From Septoria linicola (lineage: Eukaryota; Ascomycota; Dothideomycetes; Mycosphaerellales; Mycosphaerellaceae): DNA of 64,000 nucleotides. Below are positions 1-9,334 of this stretch, in pieces. Made by a program: the position numbers and the translations under genes. Position 1 is the stretch's first letter. Each line of letters begins with the position of its first letter. Below the pieces are notes generated by a model, which saw only the letters and a program-made list of their open reading frames with translations, searched no databases and was not told the DNA's origin. The stretch is taken from assembly GCA_024114885.1 (NCBI GenBank), contig CP099418.1:558001-622000 (forward strand), given 5' to 3'.

Positions 1-1
1 G

Positions 2-1114
2 CTTTGGCGAGCTACAGCGTTCAAGAACAACATCAACGGTGCCATGGCTGGGCTGGTGCTTCTGCCCTTCCACAATGCCGCGATTGCGCTCTGTGACATT
101 CACAGGAGAGAAGCATATCCCAAAGAAAGGCTCGCTATGCTACTTCAGGACATGCGCCAGCTGTACCCACGCTCTGTTATGTGGGTTTTGGAAGAATCGC
201 GCATGCACGGTGTTGCGCGTGATCTCGAACGCTCAGTGGAAATCCTTACTAGTGACCAGAGATCTTCGTCGCTCAAGCAGATGGAGGCGCTTCGAGTGTT
301 CGAGATCAGTATGGCTACCATGTTTCTGCATCGCTATGAGCAATGCGCAGCGTCCTTCTTGAAGTGCATCGAGCTCAACAACTGGAGCCATGGTCTTTAC
401 TACTACATTGCTGGCTCGTGCTTCGTTGAGCTCTATCGCGAGCACAAACACACGAACCCGAAACTCGCTGCGACATATCAAGATAAAGCCAAGCACCTTT
501 TGGGTCAGGTAGCTGCAAACACTGGCAAGAAGAAGTTCATGGCCCGTCAGCTCCCTCTTGATGTGTACATCAATCGCAAACTCGCAAAATGGAATCATCG
601 AGCCAAGAGCCGTAATTGTGATCTTATCGATGCGATTGGTATATCACCAATTGAAGAGATGGTGTACTTCTGGAATGGATACAAACGCATGTCAGCACCT
701 CATCTCCAGGAGTCGATGGCGCGACTATCGTGGTCGCAGGACCAGCCAACTTGGCCGAGCGAGGCTGTGGATGAGAAGGCTATAGGCGCGGTCCTGCAGT
801 CGACGATCCTACGCAGCATGGGCGAGACGGAGAAGGCGAAGGCCATGCTGGCTGAGCATGCCTTCTGCTACGAGCCCTACCAAATTACAGCTTGTGACCA
901 AGCCGATAATTGGGCTCTACCAGTAGCACACTACGAGCTATCAGTCTGCTATTGGGACGAAGCGGGAGGTCAAGATGGCGATCGTGCCAAGTTGAAGATG
1001 TGTAGTGACGAGCTTGCAAAAGTAGAGAAGTGGGGAGCTTTTGAGCTCGATGCTCGAGTTGGATTGAAGTTGACCACTGCTCGACAGACATTGACACAGA
1101 CCGGTATTAGCTGA
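2..1114 (+). CDS. IML2: IML2/TTC39-family protein (DUF3808), 3' part
   Basis: The reading frame is open from base 2 into the ATG at 44, so the true start lies before the window and 370 codons of the C-terminal part are visible. Recognisable family stretches are YYYIAGSCFVELYR (around residues 140) and the segment around EEMVYFWNGYKRM. The family (Iml2 in yeast, TTC39 in animals) is a helical TPR-like protein. Yeast Iml2 is linked to inclusion-body clearance and lipid droplets, acting at cytosolic or mitochondrial outer membranes. No intron is visible in this part. Stop is TGA at 1112-1114. The next gene runs in the same direction after a 394 bp gap. Family assignment is fairly secure; the exact cellular role is inferred from yeast. 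Confidence 0.8.
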   Translation, partial: LWRATAFKNNINGAMAGLVLLPFHNAAIALCDIHRREAYPKERLAMLLQDMRQLYPRSVMWVLEESRMHGVARDLERSVEILTSDQRSSSLKQMEALRVFEISMATMFLHRYEQCAASFLKCIELNNWSHGLYYYIAGSCFVELYREHKHTNPKLAATYQDKAKHLLGQVAANTGKKKFMARQLPLDVYINRKLAKWNHRAKSRNCDLIDAIGISPIEEMVYFWNGYKRMSAPHLQESMARLSWSQDQPTWPSEAVDEKAIGAVLQSTILRSMGETEKAKAMLAEHAFCYEPYQITACDQADNWALPVAHYELSVCYWDEAGGQDGDRAKLKMCSDELAKVEKWGAFELDARVGLKLTTARQTLTQTGIS

Positions 1115-1508
1115 GCACGATATAGAAGTAGCAACAGAGACACTACTGTATGTTTAACATGGCTGCATGATCAGCTCCGGCACTTGGTCCGGCGACAGCC
1201 GAACAAAATGTCACCTGCCGGCTCTCCTCATTGCAAGATTCAAGCTTGTGATCGTGCAAACATGGCACTAGTGACGACCATCGTCGCTAGCAAGCCGTAT
1301 TTGATGAAATGCCATCTACATTGGACTATGATACACAGCTAAGTAATTTCCTCAAGTCGTTGACCTCATTCTGTTTGGCATCAATCGGGCTCGGCGGTAC
1401 CACCTTTTCACACGCACGCTACCAGTGCTAGACACAGCCTTATGTTAGGCAACATCAGGGGATCCCTGATCGCATGCTGTAGCTTCCGATTGTGCGCTAT
1501 CCGCCAGC
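1115..1508. other. Intergenic gap, IML2 to LOV gene
   Basis: About 0.4 kb holding the 3' end of the IML2-like gene and the promoter of the photoreceptor gene. I see no RNA gene, repeat or clear TATA box. Confidence 0.5.
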
Positions 1509-3635
1509 ATGGCTGATGCGGTTAGCTCAGAGGAGACCCAGAGTTCAGCGTCTCCCGGAGCAGATGTCGCTGCTACGATCAACACGCCAAAGCTACGTCG
1601 TAGATCTGGCTCAGAGAACATGTCTGGTCTGAGAATGGTCAATGTGTCGCCCGAGGCCGAACGCAGACAACAGACACTAATCGAGGAGGAGCCTGCATTG
1701 AGCTCTCCTACATCGAATACCTCTGGAAGCATAGCTCTCCGTTCGCCAGCACCGGCTGGATCACGGGAAGAGAAAGAACTGATGTCGTCGGCAGCAGCGT
1801 CACAGCGAGCACCAAGTGTATTCGACATTCCTGAACAAGATGAGCTACACACGGAGAATACTGAGGTTGTTGGCGACAGAGATGGACTAGAGTATGTTTC
1901 CGGAGACGAAGACCTGGACTCCTACAACTTGAAGCCTCCTCCTCCACCGACGCAGGTGCAACAAATGCACAGCAGCCTCGAATCACTTTCCGAACGCTTC
2001 TTCTCCGCCGACCATCTCGATCTCATTCTCAACGACTATGCACTCGCTAATCGCTTTACTCGCTTTCTGCAACGATACCGACCTGCTCATGCCGATACCC
2101 TGAAGCAGTACGCCGAAGCTCGAAAGGCAATCGCGGCAGTGGAATTTGCCAATGCGGTCGCAAACCAGATGCAGCCACAAGCTGGGTATCCACCCTTCGT
2201 GGCTGCGAAGCTGGACGAGCGGTTCGAGGCGCATGCAAAGCACAGCGTGGGAGTGTTGGTGGAAGAGGCATTGTCCGCATACCTCACGCACAGACTCGTT
2301 GGCGTTGTGACAGATACGCTGGCAAAAGAGATCACAGGGAACAGTGCACCGATGCATCAGCTCATACCATCGTTGGCCGAGGTCTACTGTATATCAGATC
2401 CCAGTGTGCGAGACAATCCGATCGTTTACGCATCGGAAGAATTCTACAACATCACACAATACACGAAGGAGATGACTATTGGCCGCAATTGCAGGTTTCT
2501 GCAGGGGCCAAAGTCTTCGATGGCTTCAGTCACCAGACTTATACAGGCGTTGTCGAGAGGAGAAGAGTGTTGCGAAACAATCCTCAATTACAAGCGAGAC
2601 GGCACGCCGTTCATGAATCTCCTTATGATTGCACCACTCTACGACAACAAGGGCGCGGTGAGGTACTTCCTAGGCTGCCAGATCGACGTCTCCTCGCTCA
2701 TCGATGGCGGAAAAGGCGTAGAGTCTTTTGCGCAGCTTCTATTGCAAGACCGAACGGAATCAAGATCTGAAGGCTTGGGCGTGTACAAGGAGACGAAGCG
2801 CGACCCGAAAGCAGTCCTGAGCGACTTCGGCCAGCTTCTCTCAGAAGACGAGGCAGAAATCGTGAGGAATCGAGCACAGAAAGCCAACTCACCACCACCC
2901 GACATGCACATCGGCTCCATGACATCCACATCCAGAATCCTCCCCAGCCGCAGCGGCACAAAATCAAGCCGCATCGTCCTCGGAATGGACAGCAACATCG
3001 ATCCCAGCCCCGAACGCCAACTATGGCCAGCAGCAAACCTCGGTCCTTCTGGTCGACTACCCGGCGTCTATCAGAACTACCTCCTCGTCCGACCCTACCC
3101 TTCGCTCCGCATAACATTCACATCGCCCTCCCTCCGCATCCCAGGCCTCCTCCAAACCAAACTCCTCGACCGCATCGGTGGCCCGCCCTCCATCCGCGAA
3201 GGCCTCCTAGACGCTCTATCCCGCGCCACAGGCGTTACAGCCCGAATCCACTGGCTCACATCCCACACTCACTCCGAAATTGAAGGTTCGCGAATCCGAT
3301 GGCTACACTGCACACCGCTCCTCGGCTCCGACGAACGTGTCGGCGTGTGGATGATTGTGATTGTCGAAGATGAGAACGTGATGGCGTCCGGGAGTCTGAG
3401 GAGGATGGGATCATCGGATGCGATGAGTAATAGGAGTGGCGCGCAGAGGTTTACGAGTAGTAGACTTTATGCGGATTATTTGAGGAGGGAGGGGAGGGAG
3501 AGTGCGGCGGGGAGTAGGCCTGTGACTGCGACGACGGGTGGGACGAGTGGGAGTGAGAGAGGGAGAGTAGATGCGCAGGTGAAGCGGGATGCTGATGAGA
3601 AGAGGGATGTTGACGATCAGTTTCGGGATTTTTGA
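1509..3635 (+). CDS. RGS-LOV blue-light photoreceptor (BcLOV4-like)
   Basis: Single-exon gene of 708 residues. Residues 1-150 are Ser/Glu-rich and disordered and include a run of five prolines. Residues about 158-276 form an RGS-like helical domain (from LSERFFSADHLDLIL to TDTLAKEI). Residues about 290-396 are a LOV-type PAS domain: GRNCRFLQGP carries the photoactive cysteine (C328), YKRDGTPFMNLL gives the flavin-contacting Asn, and FLGCQIDVS the closing Gln. A basic linker and a further conserved block (YLLVRPYPSLRI to VWMIVIVED, about 520-620) follow. This order matches fungal RGS-LOV proteins such as Botrytis BcLOV4, in which blue light forms a Cys-FMN adduct and drives binding to anionic plasma-membrane lipids. 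Coupling to G-protein signalling is inferred from the RGS fold. The last 60 codons are very G-rich and low complexity. The stop overlaps the convergent relic by 19 bp. Confidence 0.9.
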   Translation: MADAVSSEETQSSASPGADVAATINTPKLRRRSGSENMSGLRMVNVSPEAERRQQTLIEEEPALSSPTSNTSGSIALRSPAPAGSREEKELMSSAAASQRAPSVFDIPEQDELHTENTEVVGDRDGLEYVSGDEDLDSYNLKPPPPPTQVQQMHSSLESLSERFFSADHLDLILNDYALANRFTRFLQRYRPAHADTLKQYAEARKAIAAVEFANAVANQMQPQAGYPPFVAAKLDERFEAHAKHSVGVLVEEALSAYLTHRLVGVVTDTLAKEITGNSAPMHQLIPSLAEVYCISDPSVRDNPIVYASEEFYNITQYTKEMTIGRNCRFLQGPKSSMASVTRLIQALSRGEECCETILNYKRDGTPFMNLLMIAPLYDNKGAVRYFLGCQIDVSSLIDGGKGVESFAQLLLQDRTESRSEGLGVYKETKRDPKAVLSDFGQLLSEDEAEIVRNRAQKANSPPPDMHIGSMTSTSRILPSRSGTKSSRIVLGMDSNIDPSPERQLWPAANLGPSGRLPGVYQNYLLVRPYPSLRITFTSPSLRIPGLLQTKLLDRIGGPPSIREGLLDALSRATGVTARIHWLTSHTHSEIEGSRIRWLHCTPLLGSDERVGVWMIVIVEDENVMASGSLRRMGSSDAMSNRSGAQRFTSSRLYADYLRREGRESAAGSRPVTATTGGTSGSERGRVDAQVKRDADEKRDVDDQFRDF

Positions 3636-4313
3636 AGGATGTTTTGATGTTTTATGATACCACCGCATGAGTGAGATGCTGTGAACACTGAGGCGGATTT
3701 GTGAGCAACACCGCTGTAGTATGGCCGCGCGTCACTGAGTAGAGGTCGGACTTTGGACCAAGCACCGTCTGCTCCAAATACCAGGTCAAAGCCTTGAGCT
3801 TTAGTGCCGTCCGCGAAATGAAGAACATGATGCTCGTCGATTTGGCGGAGTTTCTTGCTCCAGTGAACAGTGCCCTTGGGAAGACTTTCGAAGAGAAGCT
3901 GTCTTAACAGAGGACGATCAATCTCTGGACGGCCGGTGCTAGTCTTGGATCCTTTCTTTGATCCGTTCTGTGTGATATAGCATAAGAGATTCTTGTCTGC
4001 GATCTTCATGGCTTCGCCATCGTATCTGGCATGCTTGAGGAATTCGTCGAAGAGGCCAGCTTGTTTCAATGCTGCTTGACCTGTCTTTTCGTGTAGATCT
4101 AGTGTTCCGCCTTGAGATCTGAAGTTGATACTGTGTTCACTTTCGAAGAGTGGTACAGTTGTGCCATGGTCGTCGTTGTTGAGGATGAGTCGCGCAAGCA
4201 TACAACCTGCTGGACCTGCAAGAGAGTGAGTTGCGTCAGCTTCTGCTTTTTGTCTCGTGAATGACAGTCATCCGTCGCGTACCACTCCCGACAATGGCAA
4301 TCTTGAGGCCCAT
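3617..4313 (-). pseudogene. Truncated FAD-dependent monooxygenase (TetX/salicylate-hydroxylase-like) relic
   Basis: Exon 1 is 4313-4283 and exon 2 runs from 4215, with a 67 bp intron (4282-4216) in phase. Spliced, the start reads MGLKIAIVGSGPAGCMLARL, a Rossmann GxGxxG FAD site. Downstream come a conserved R/Q-rich block (NFRSQGGTLDLHEKTGQAAL), a PEIDRPLLRQLL stretch and GADGAWSKVRPLLS, the second FAD motif. The frame then reads about 26 residues of non-homologous sequence and stops at 3617, giving about 204 residues where the family normally has 380-450. The substrate-cap and C-terminal helices are missing. The end falls inside the 3' end of the LOV gene, which suggests a deletion or rearrangement at this boundary. 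It is probably non-functional; a short active product cannot be excluded. Confidence 0.7.
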
Positions 4314-5099
4314 TTCGGATATCAATCACGACCAGATCTTGCGTGGAGGGTGTTTGGAAGGGGCGAAAAATCGTGGTCGACGCGGTATCAAGTCGTGATG
4401 CACCTAATCGACAGGCGATGTTCAAATGAAGAAGAGAAGCCTACGGTGGATCTGATGTGATTCTTGAGTATGAAAAGCACATGTTCCGGGGCGGTCGTTC
4501 CTCATGGCTGGAGACGCTTCCATTCGCCAGCCTGATCCTTCACGGCCGAAGAGTTCGAGCGAAGCCCGAGCATTGCCATGATCGTATTGGACGCCGTGAT
4601 GGCACGGCAAGTGTGTCTACGAGCAGCCAAGAGCGCACATACTCAACTGATCTCAAGTTGCGGCAGACCATACCCAAAGCCTGATCGGGAAGATTACAGC
4701 CTGGCGTAGTGGCTTCTCAGCAGAGAGGAGTCCACGGCAAGGTGGGTCTTTCATGTGAAGTGCCAACTGAAGCTTGATCGCCTGATCGGCACTGGTTGGC
4801 TTGACGAGTCAGCAAAAAGTTCTACGCATGAGCTTGAAAAGGATTTGAGGAGCTTTCAGGGCAAAGACAGTATGGCGATGTGAGACCAGTGAAGTAATGC
4901 ACTCAGCCGGACACAATTATCATGTCAAATACAATCTGACTATCTTGTGCTGACAGTTTCATGCCTGTCGATGCACGGAGCCAACCAAGTTCCGAGCAGG
5001 GGCAGGAGCGAATGACGGAATGGCCTTGGTGGGAACAAGACAGTGTACGGTCGTAAGCTATCAAAGAGCTAAGAGGCAGCACAACTTCTCATCCGTCAC
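4314..5099. other. Intergenic gap before glutathione peroxidase
   Basis: About 0.8 kb that separates the relic's start from the peroxidase gene. Short reading frames on both strands show no family resemblance. It probably holds both divergent promoters. Confidence 0.4.
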
Positions 5100-5805
5100 A
5101 TGCCTCGCTTGATTTCTGTCTTCTGCAACACTCGAAAGCGTTTCTTCGTGCCTTCCACAGTTTCCTTCACATACCAACGAGCAGGATTTGCAGCCATGTC
5201 GTCCGCCACCAGTTTCTACGATTTCAAACCAAACGACAAGAAGGGCCAGCCATACCCTCTTTCCAACCTGCAGGGCAAGGTCGTGCTCGTCGTCAACACC
5301 GCATCCAAGTGTGGCTTCACGCCGCAGTTTGAGGGTCTTGAGAAGCTGTACAAGGGTAAGCAAAGCGCATGCATGTCAATGACTCGGAAACATGCTGACA
5401 TATTCTTGCGCAACAGAGCTTAAGCCAAAGCACGAGGACTTCGAGATCATCGGCTTCCCATGCAACCAGTTCGGCAACCAGGATCCAGGTAGCAACGATG
5501 ACATCCAGAGCTTCTGCCAGCTCAACTACGGCGTCTCCTTCCCAGTCCTCGGCAAGACCGACGTAAACGGCGAAAAGGCCGAGCCAGTGTGGGAGTGGAT
5601 GAAGGCCGAGAAGCCAGGTCTTCTCGGACTGAAGCGCGTCAAGTGGAACTTTGAGAAGTTCCTCATCGGAAGAGATGGAAAGGTCAAGCAGCGGTGGGCA
5701 AGCACTTCTGCGCCAGAGAAGCTGAAGAGCGACATTGAGGCGGCGCTGAACCAGAAGGCACCAGCGACTACGACCTCTGCTGAGAAGCCTACGCCAACGT
5801 CTTAA
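5100..5805 (+). CDS. GPX3: Glutathione/thioredoxin peroxidase (Gpx3/Hyr1 type)
   Basis: Two exons, 5100-5355 and 5417-5805, with a 61 bp intron (GTAAGC...CAACAG); 214 residues from the first ATG. The core shows VVNTASKCGFTPQ with the peroxidatic Cys, then FPCNQFGNQDPG with the second Cys, the catalytic Gln region, and VKWNFEKFLI with the conserved Trp-Asn. This is the phospholipid-hydroperoxide type without selenocysteine, which reduces peroxides with thioredoxin and in yeast also senses peroxide for Yap1. The first 32 residues (MPRLISVFCNTRKRFF...) are basic and lack acidic residues, like a mitochondrial presequence. An in-frame ATG at 5196 (MSSATSFYDF) fits the usual cytosolic start, so dual localisation by alternative starts is plausible. 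It is convergent with the CMD gene, 79 bp apart. Confidence 0.92.
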
Positions 5806-5884
5806 GCGACATGCGACGATTGCGACGTCGAGTGGAGGAGGAAGCCAGAACATGATTGTTTGAACGATGAGTCAGTTTGATACC

Positions 5885-6496
5885 CTAGCTGATGTCTACA
5901 CCATATTTTGCACTCGTCTCTCCCACATCCAGTGCCACCAGGAAACGCGAGACTGTGTTGTACGCGGCTACAGTAGCCGTGATCTCGACGACTTCACGCT
6001 CACTGAACAGAGCCCTCAGCTTCTTGAATAGCGGCTCCTTCACAATAACTCCTGAGGTCATCGCATTCGTGTACTCGTACACAACGAGATGTTTCTCGTC
6101 GAGCCCAGTACCATCCCAGTCACGGTCTTTGATCTTCTCGACGACTTCATCACTCAGCACGCCAGTCTCCTTCAGAATGGGTGCATGTGAGTCCCACTCA
6201 TACCAAGCATGGTTGATGACTGCAACTCGAGATATCGCGAGTTCTCGAATTGATGCTGGTAATGTGGTTTGTGTTCGGATAGACTTCAAGAAAGAGTTCC
6301 AGCCATCAGCGACTGGAGGTGCATGTAGCAATGTCTTGTCTAGGGCGATGAGCTTTCCACCTCGCCGCTCTTTTACACGATCCACGACTGCTTGGTCTTC
6401 TGGTGTAGCCATCTTTGGGTCATCGTCAACTAGACACAAGTTAGATATGCTGAATAGTCCGGAATTTAGATTATGCTTACTATACGTGAGACGCAT
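5885..6496 (-). CDS. Carboxymuconolactone decarboxylase / AhpD-like protein
   Basis: Exon 1 is 6496-6481 and exon 2 is 6429-5885. The 51 bp intron (GTAAGC...CTAG) is in phase and gives MRLTYIDDDPKMATPEDQ at the start; the product is about 186 residues. The helical CMD fold shows in SIRELAISRVAVINHAWYEWDSHAPI, where family members usually carry a CxxC or a His-rich peroxidase-like site. Here the stretch has N-H-A-W-Y-E-W-D-S-H with no CxxC, so an AhpD-type thiol peroxidase activity is unlikely. Fungal relatives of this type are mostly uncharacterised. It is divergent from the methyltransferase gene and shares a promoter of about 250 bp that includes TATATG near 6567. Confidence 0.8.
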   Translation of the reverse strand: MRLTYSKHNLNSGLFSISNLCLVDDDPKMATPEDQAVVDRVKERRGGKLIALDKTLLHAPPVADGWNSFLKSIRTQTTLPASIRELAISRVAVINHAWYEWDSHAPILKETGVLSDEVVEKIKDRDWDGTGLDEKHLVVYEYTNAMTSGVIVKEPLFKKLRALFSEREVVEITATVAAYNTVSRFLVALDVGETSAKYGVDIS

Positions 6497-6635
6497 CTTG
6501 TCTGTATTTGTGTGATCGCTTGATTGTAATTTTGCTAAGTGTGAATGCTCGTTCTCTCGTTTCTACATATATGCCATACTCGAAAGCCATCCCACCTTAT
6601 ATGCCCCTCCTCGCATCAGTCAGCGGCTTCGGCCT

Positions 6636-7826
6636 TTGACTTTGCGGATGCTTCCATCCTTGTCACGGTTCCGAGTAACATCCACTTCGACCTATTTTCG
6701 CACGCCAGCGGAACCTAATCGCAGTCGCGCATCAGAACAATGCTCTTCACAAATGGCGCGAGGAAAAGAAAGCTGGCAGGCTGCCTCACATAAGCGTCCA
6801 CCGCAGAACAGAGGCAAAAACAACAAGCCTCTGCCAAAGCAAGATGAAGTCCAAGTGACAGTTTCGACAATCCCCTTGGCACTCCAGCAGAAATGTCTGA
6901 ACATCTTTCGCGATGCGCTGCCATCAGGAGACGATGATGCGGTGCTGTTGCAAGAAGTAAAAGGACATTTGTACAAGAGAGACTTTGCAACTGCTTTTGG
7001 CAAGGATGAATATCTGAAAATTTATGCTTCACGATGGAGTGCAAGTCGTGCCTTGGGGTATATCCAGATCTTGCGCGACCTCCAGGAGAAGTTGCTCGCT
7101 GGCCACGATGAGGATGAGGTACTGAAAGTCATATGCCTGGGAGGAGGCGCGGGAGCTGAAGTTGTCGCGCTCGGCGCATGGCTGCACGAGCAGAATGGTT
7201 CAGAGTCGGATGCTCAACTTTCGATACAGGCTTTGATGCTGGACATCGCAGCATGGGATACGATTGTCAACGGCTTACAACATGCTGTTGTCAATCCACC
7301 TGTTCTGTCAAAGTACGCTTCTGCTGCTGCCAAAGCGGCGAACGTGCGTATGCTTTCGGAAGATGTGTTCAAGACACAATTTCAACAGGTTGATGCTTTA
7401 GACCTCAGCGACGAGAAAAGCCAAGCGTTGTACGGAGGAGCAGACTTGATCACGCTCATGTTCACATTGAACGAGCTCTACTCAACATCTGTACCCAAGA
7501 CACAAAAGATGCTCGCTCGCATCACGGATGCCGCACAGCCAGGGACCCACCTGCTAGTCGTGGATAGCCCAGGAAGCTACTCTACTGTCACCATCAATGG
7601 AGCTGAGAAGAAGTATCCTATACAGTGGCTGCTCGACCACACACTGCTGGGGACGCAGCAGAAGCGAGGCGAGGAGGAGAAGCCGGTAAAGTGGGAGAAG
7701 CTGGTGTCGGATGATTCGAGGTGGTTTAGGTTACCTGAAGGGTTGGAGTATAGGATGGAGTTGGAGAATATGCGGTATCAGATTCACTTGTACCGACGCC
7801 AGGGGGAAGTGGAAGTTGAGGAATAG
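6636..7826 (+). CDS. BMT6: 25S rRNA (uridine-N3) methyltransferase, Bmt6-like
   Basis: Single-exon frame of 396 residues from 6636. The in-frame ATG at 6753 (MARGKESWQAAS, 357 residues) is the more likely start because the basic GKESWQ.../KNNKPLPKQ leader is typical of nucleolar proteins, while the extra 39 residues look like untranslated leader. The SAM-binding motif is VICLGGGAGAEVVALG, preceded by YASRWSASRALGYIQIL, and the second half contains LITLMFTLNELYST and THLLVVDSPGSYS. This matches the DUF3115/Methyltransf_34 family, whose yeast member Bmt6 makes m3U2843 in 25S rRNA. The site specificity in this organism is inferred. Confidence 0.82.
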   Translation: MTLRMLPSLSRFRVTSTSTYFRTPAEPNRSRASEQCSSQMARGKESWQAASHKRPPQNRGKNNKPLPKQDEVQVTVSTIPLALQQKCLNIFRDALPSGDDDAVLLQEVKGHLYKRDFATAFGKDEYLKIYASRWSASRALGYIQILRDLQEKLLAGHDEDEVLKVICLGGGAGAEVVALGAWLHEQNGSESDAQLSIQALMLDIAAWDTIVNGLQHAVVNPPVLSKYASAAAKAANVRMLSEDVFKTQFQQVDALDLSDEKSQALYGGADLITLMFTLNELYSTSVPKTQKMLARITDAAQPGTHLLVVDSPGSYSTVTINGAEKKYPIQWLLDHTLLGTQQKRGEEEKPVKWEKLVSDDSRWFRLPEGLEYRMELENMRYQIHLYRRQGEVEVEE

Positions 7827-8062
7827 CCATACTGTCGGGACTACCTGCCGAAGCAAGGGACAAAGAGAACATTGAACAAAGGATCTGGAACGAGCCGACT
7901 TCACCTCTGCGTACTGATATGAGCTACTGCCAAGCCGAATCGAGGGCCGCGAGTCACCGACACTGGAGTCCTCATGCCACCACACATCAGCTCCTGAATC
8001 ATGGCAGGACATATACGCACAGATTCAAGCTTAGTCATCATCACGAGCAACCAATCAGAGGC

Positions 8063-8149
8063 TCCGATATGGTCCAGTGGTTAGGATTCCTCGCTTTCAG
8101 TAGCCCATACTGAGCCCCGAGGCTGCCCGGGGCAAGTCCCTCATTATCC
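8063..8149 (+). pseudogene. tRNA-Glu(UUC) pseudogene with intron
   Basis: The 5' half is intact for tRNA-Glu: acceptor strand TCCGATA, D arm GGTCCAGTGGTTAGGATTCC (box A), and anticodon stem CCTCG with loop CTTTCA, anticodon TTC. A putative 17 nt intron (GTAGCCCATACTGAGCC) follows position 37, and the other stem strand CGAGG is present. The 3' half has decayed: the T loop reads GGCAAGT in place of TTCGANT, so box B is lost, and the 3' acceptor strand no longer matches TATCGGA. It is therefore probably not transcribed into a working tRNA. A tRNA-headed SINE fragment is an alternative. Confidence 0.6.
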
Positions 8150-8214
8150 TGTACTATACCGACAGTCCTAACAAATTGATAGTGTAATACATCTCCACCA
8201 CCTACTCTCAGAGC

Positions 8215-8233
8215 CAATAGCTGACAGCTATTG
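8215..8233. repeat. 19 bp perfect inverted repeat
   Basis: CAATAGCTG-A-CAGCTATTG: two 9 bp arms around one base. It lies 66 bp after the tRNA relic in a gene-free stretch. It could be a dimeric factor site or chance. Confidence 0.5.
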
Positions 8234-9334
8234 TAGTCGAACCGTGAGTTTTCACGAGACATTCCAAATGTCTACGACTTTAGCTAACGGCATCACTAGC
8301 CGGGTAAGTTTCCCAAAGTGACCGATAACCGTGCAGTTTCTAATGCTTCGAAAAGTATCGGAAGACCAACACAGTCTTTGCGACCATTAACAGCTTTACT
8401 GCTGTAGCCTTTCTTTTGTTGCTCATTCTGGCAGCGCTATAGATATATTTCTTTTGCGTCAAGTTACAGTGAGCTATGAAGTTGAAGTCGAAGATTGGAG
8501 CTTCTGGAACTCTTTGCGTCTTCTAGTTAAGACTCTCCAATTTGCCTCGCCTAGCCTTTCACATGCGTTCGTAGCTACACGCACACGGCAAAATCGTGAA
8601 ATAACCAAATTCTTTTGGTGATCGACATTGGTGTAGCAAGTGAAGTCGCAGAGGCTTGGCGCTCGCAGCGCCCAAAGTAAAGCTCTCCGCTTAGCGAACA
8701 CTGAAATCAATCGTGACGGTCTGCATTGTTCTGTGGGCGTACGCTTTAAACAGAACTGCATGAGATATGCTATGGATTTCCTAATGAATTTGCCTATCGA
8801 ATTCTTCCCAGTTGTCAATCTGCAGAGATCCAAGAGGACTGATTTATCTGCAGTATCTGCACAGTGGCTGCTCTTCAACAAAGTTCCATTTTCTCACATA
8901 CGACCCGATGCCATAAGTGTACAGTTGCCTTCAAGCGGAGGAAGAAAGATTAGGCTGCTCTCGCAACACGTGCGGCCGGCATTTGAAGCCGGATTTGTGG
9001 TCTTCTGTCACTCTCGGACCAAAGGACACCTTCAATAACCTGCCTATCAACGTGCAGCCGCAATAAACCCACTATCTCCCTTCGTGCGCGCTACCAGGCC
9101 AATGCAACTCGGTACAGCTAAGTAAAGTCGCGTCTTCCTCTTCCAGCATCTCTCTCTTGCATGATTACAGTACACAACATTTCAGCGGAAAAAGCCCCTT
9201 CTAGCCCGACGTCACATGAAAGTCTGAAGCAGAACACACAATACTTTATTCTTCCTTCTGTCCCTGACAACTAAGTTCAAGAACTGTCTCTTCCTTCTGG
9301 AGAAACATATCCGATTACCTATAACCAGACGGTC

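Larger units (their letters stand above)
7827..9334. other. 1.5 kb intergenic region with a tRNA relic
   Basis: Holds the 3' end of the Bmt6-like gene, a degraded tRNA-Glu (8063-8149), a 19 bp perfect inverted repeat (8215-8233) and two overlapping opposite-strand reading frames (8474-8881 and 8640-9038) without recognisable features. The last 200 bp are pyrimidine-rich, like the promoter of the next gene. Confidence 0.45.

Noticed and set aside
8474..9038. Two overlapping opposite-strand frames (8474-8881 and 8640-9038)
   Set aside because: Neither shows a family motif; each is likely the other's shadow in a gene-free stretch.
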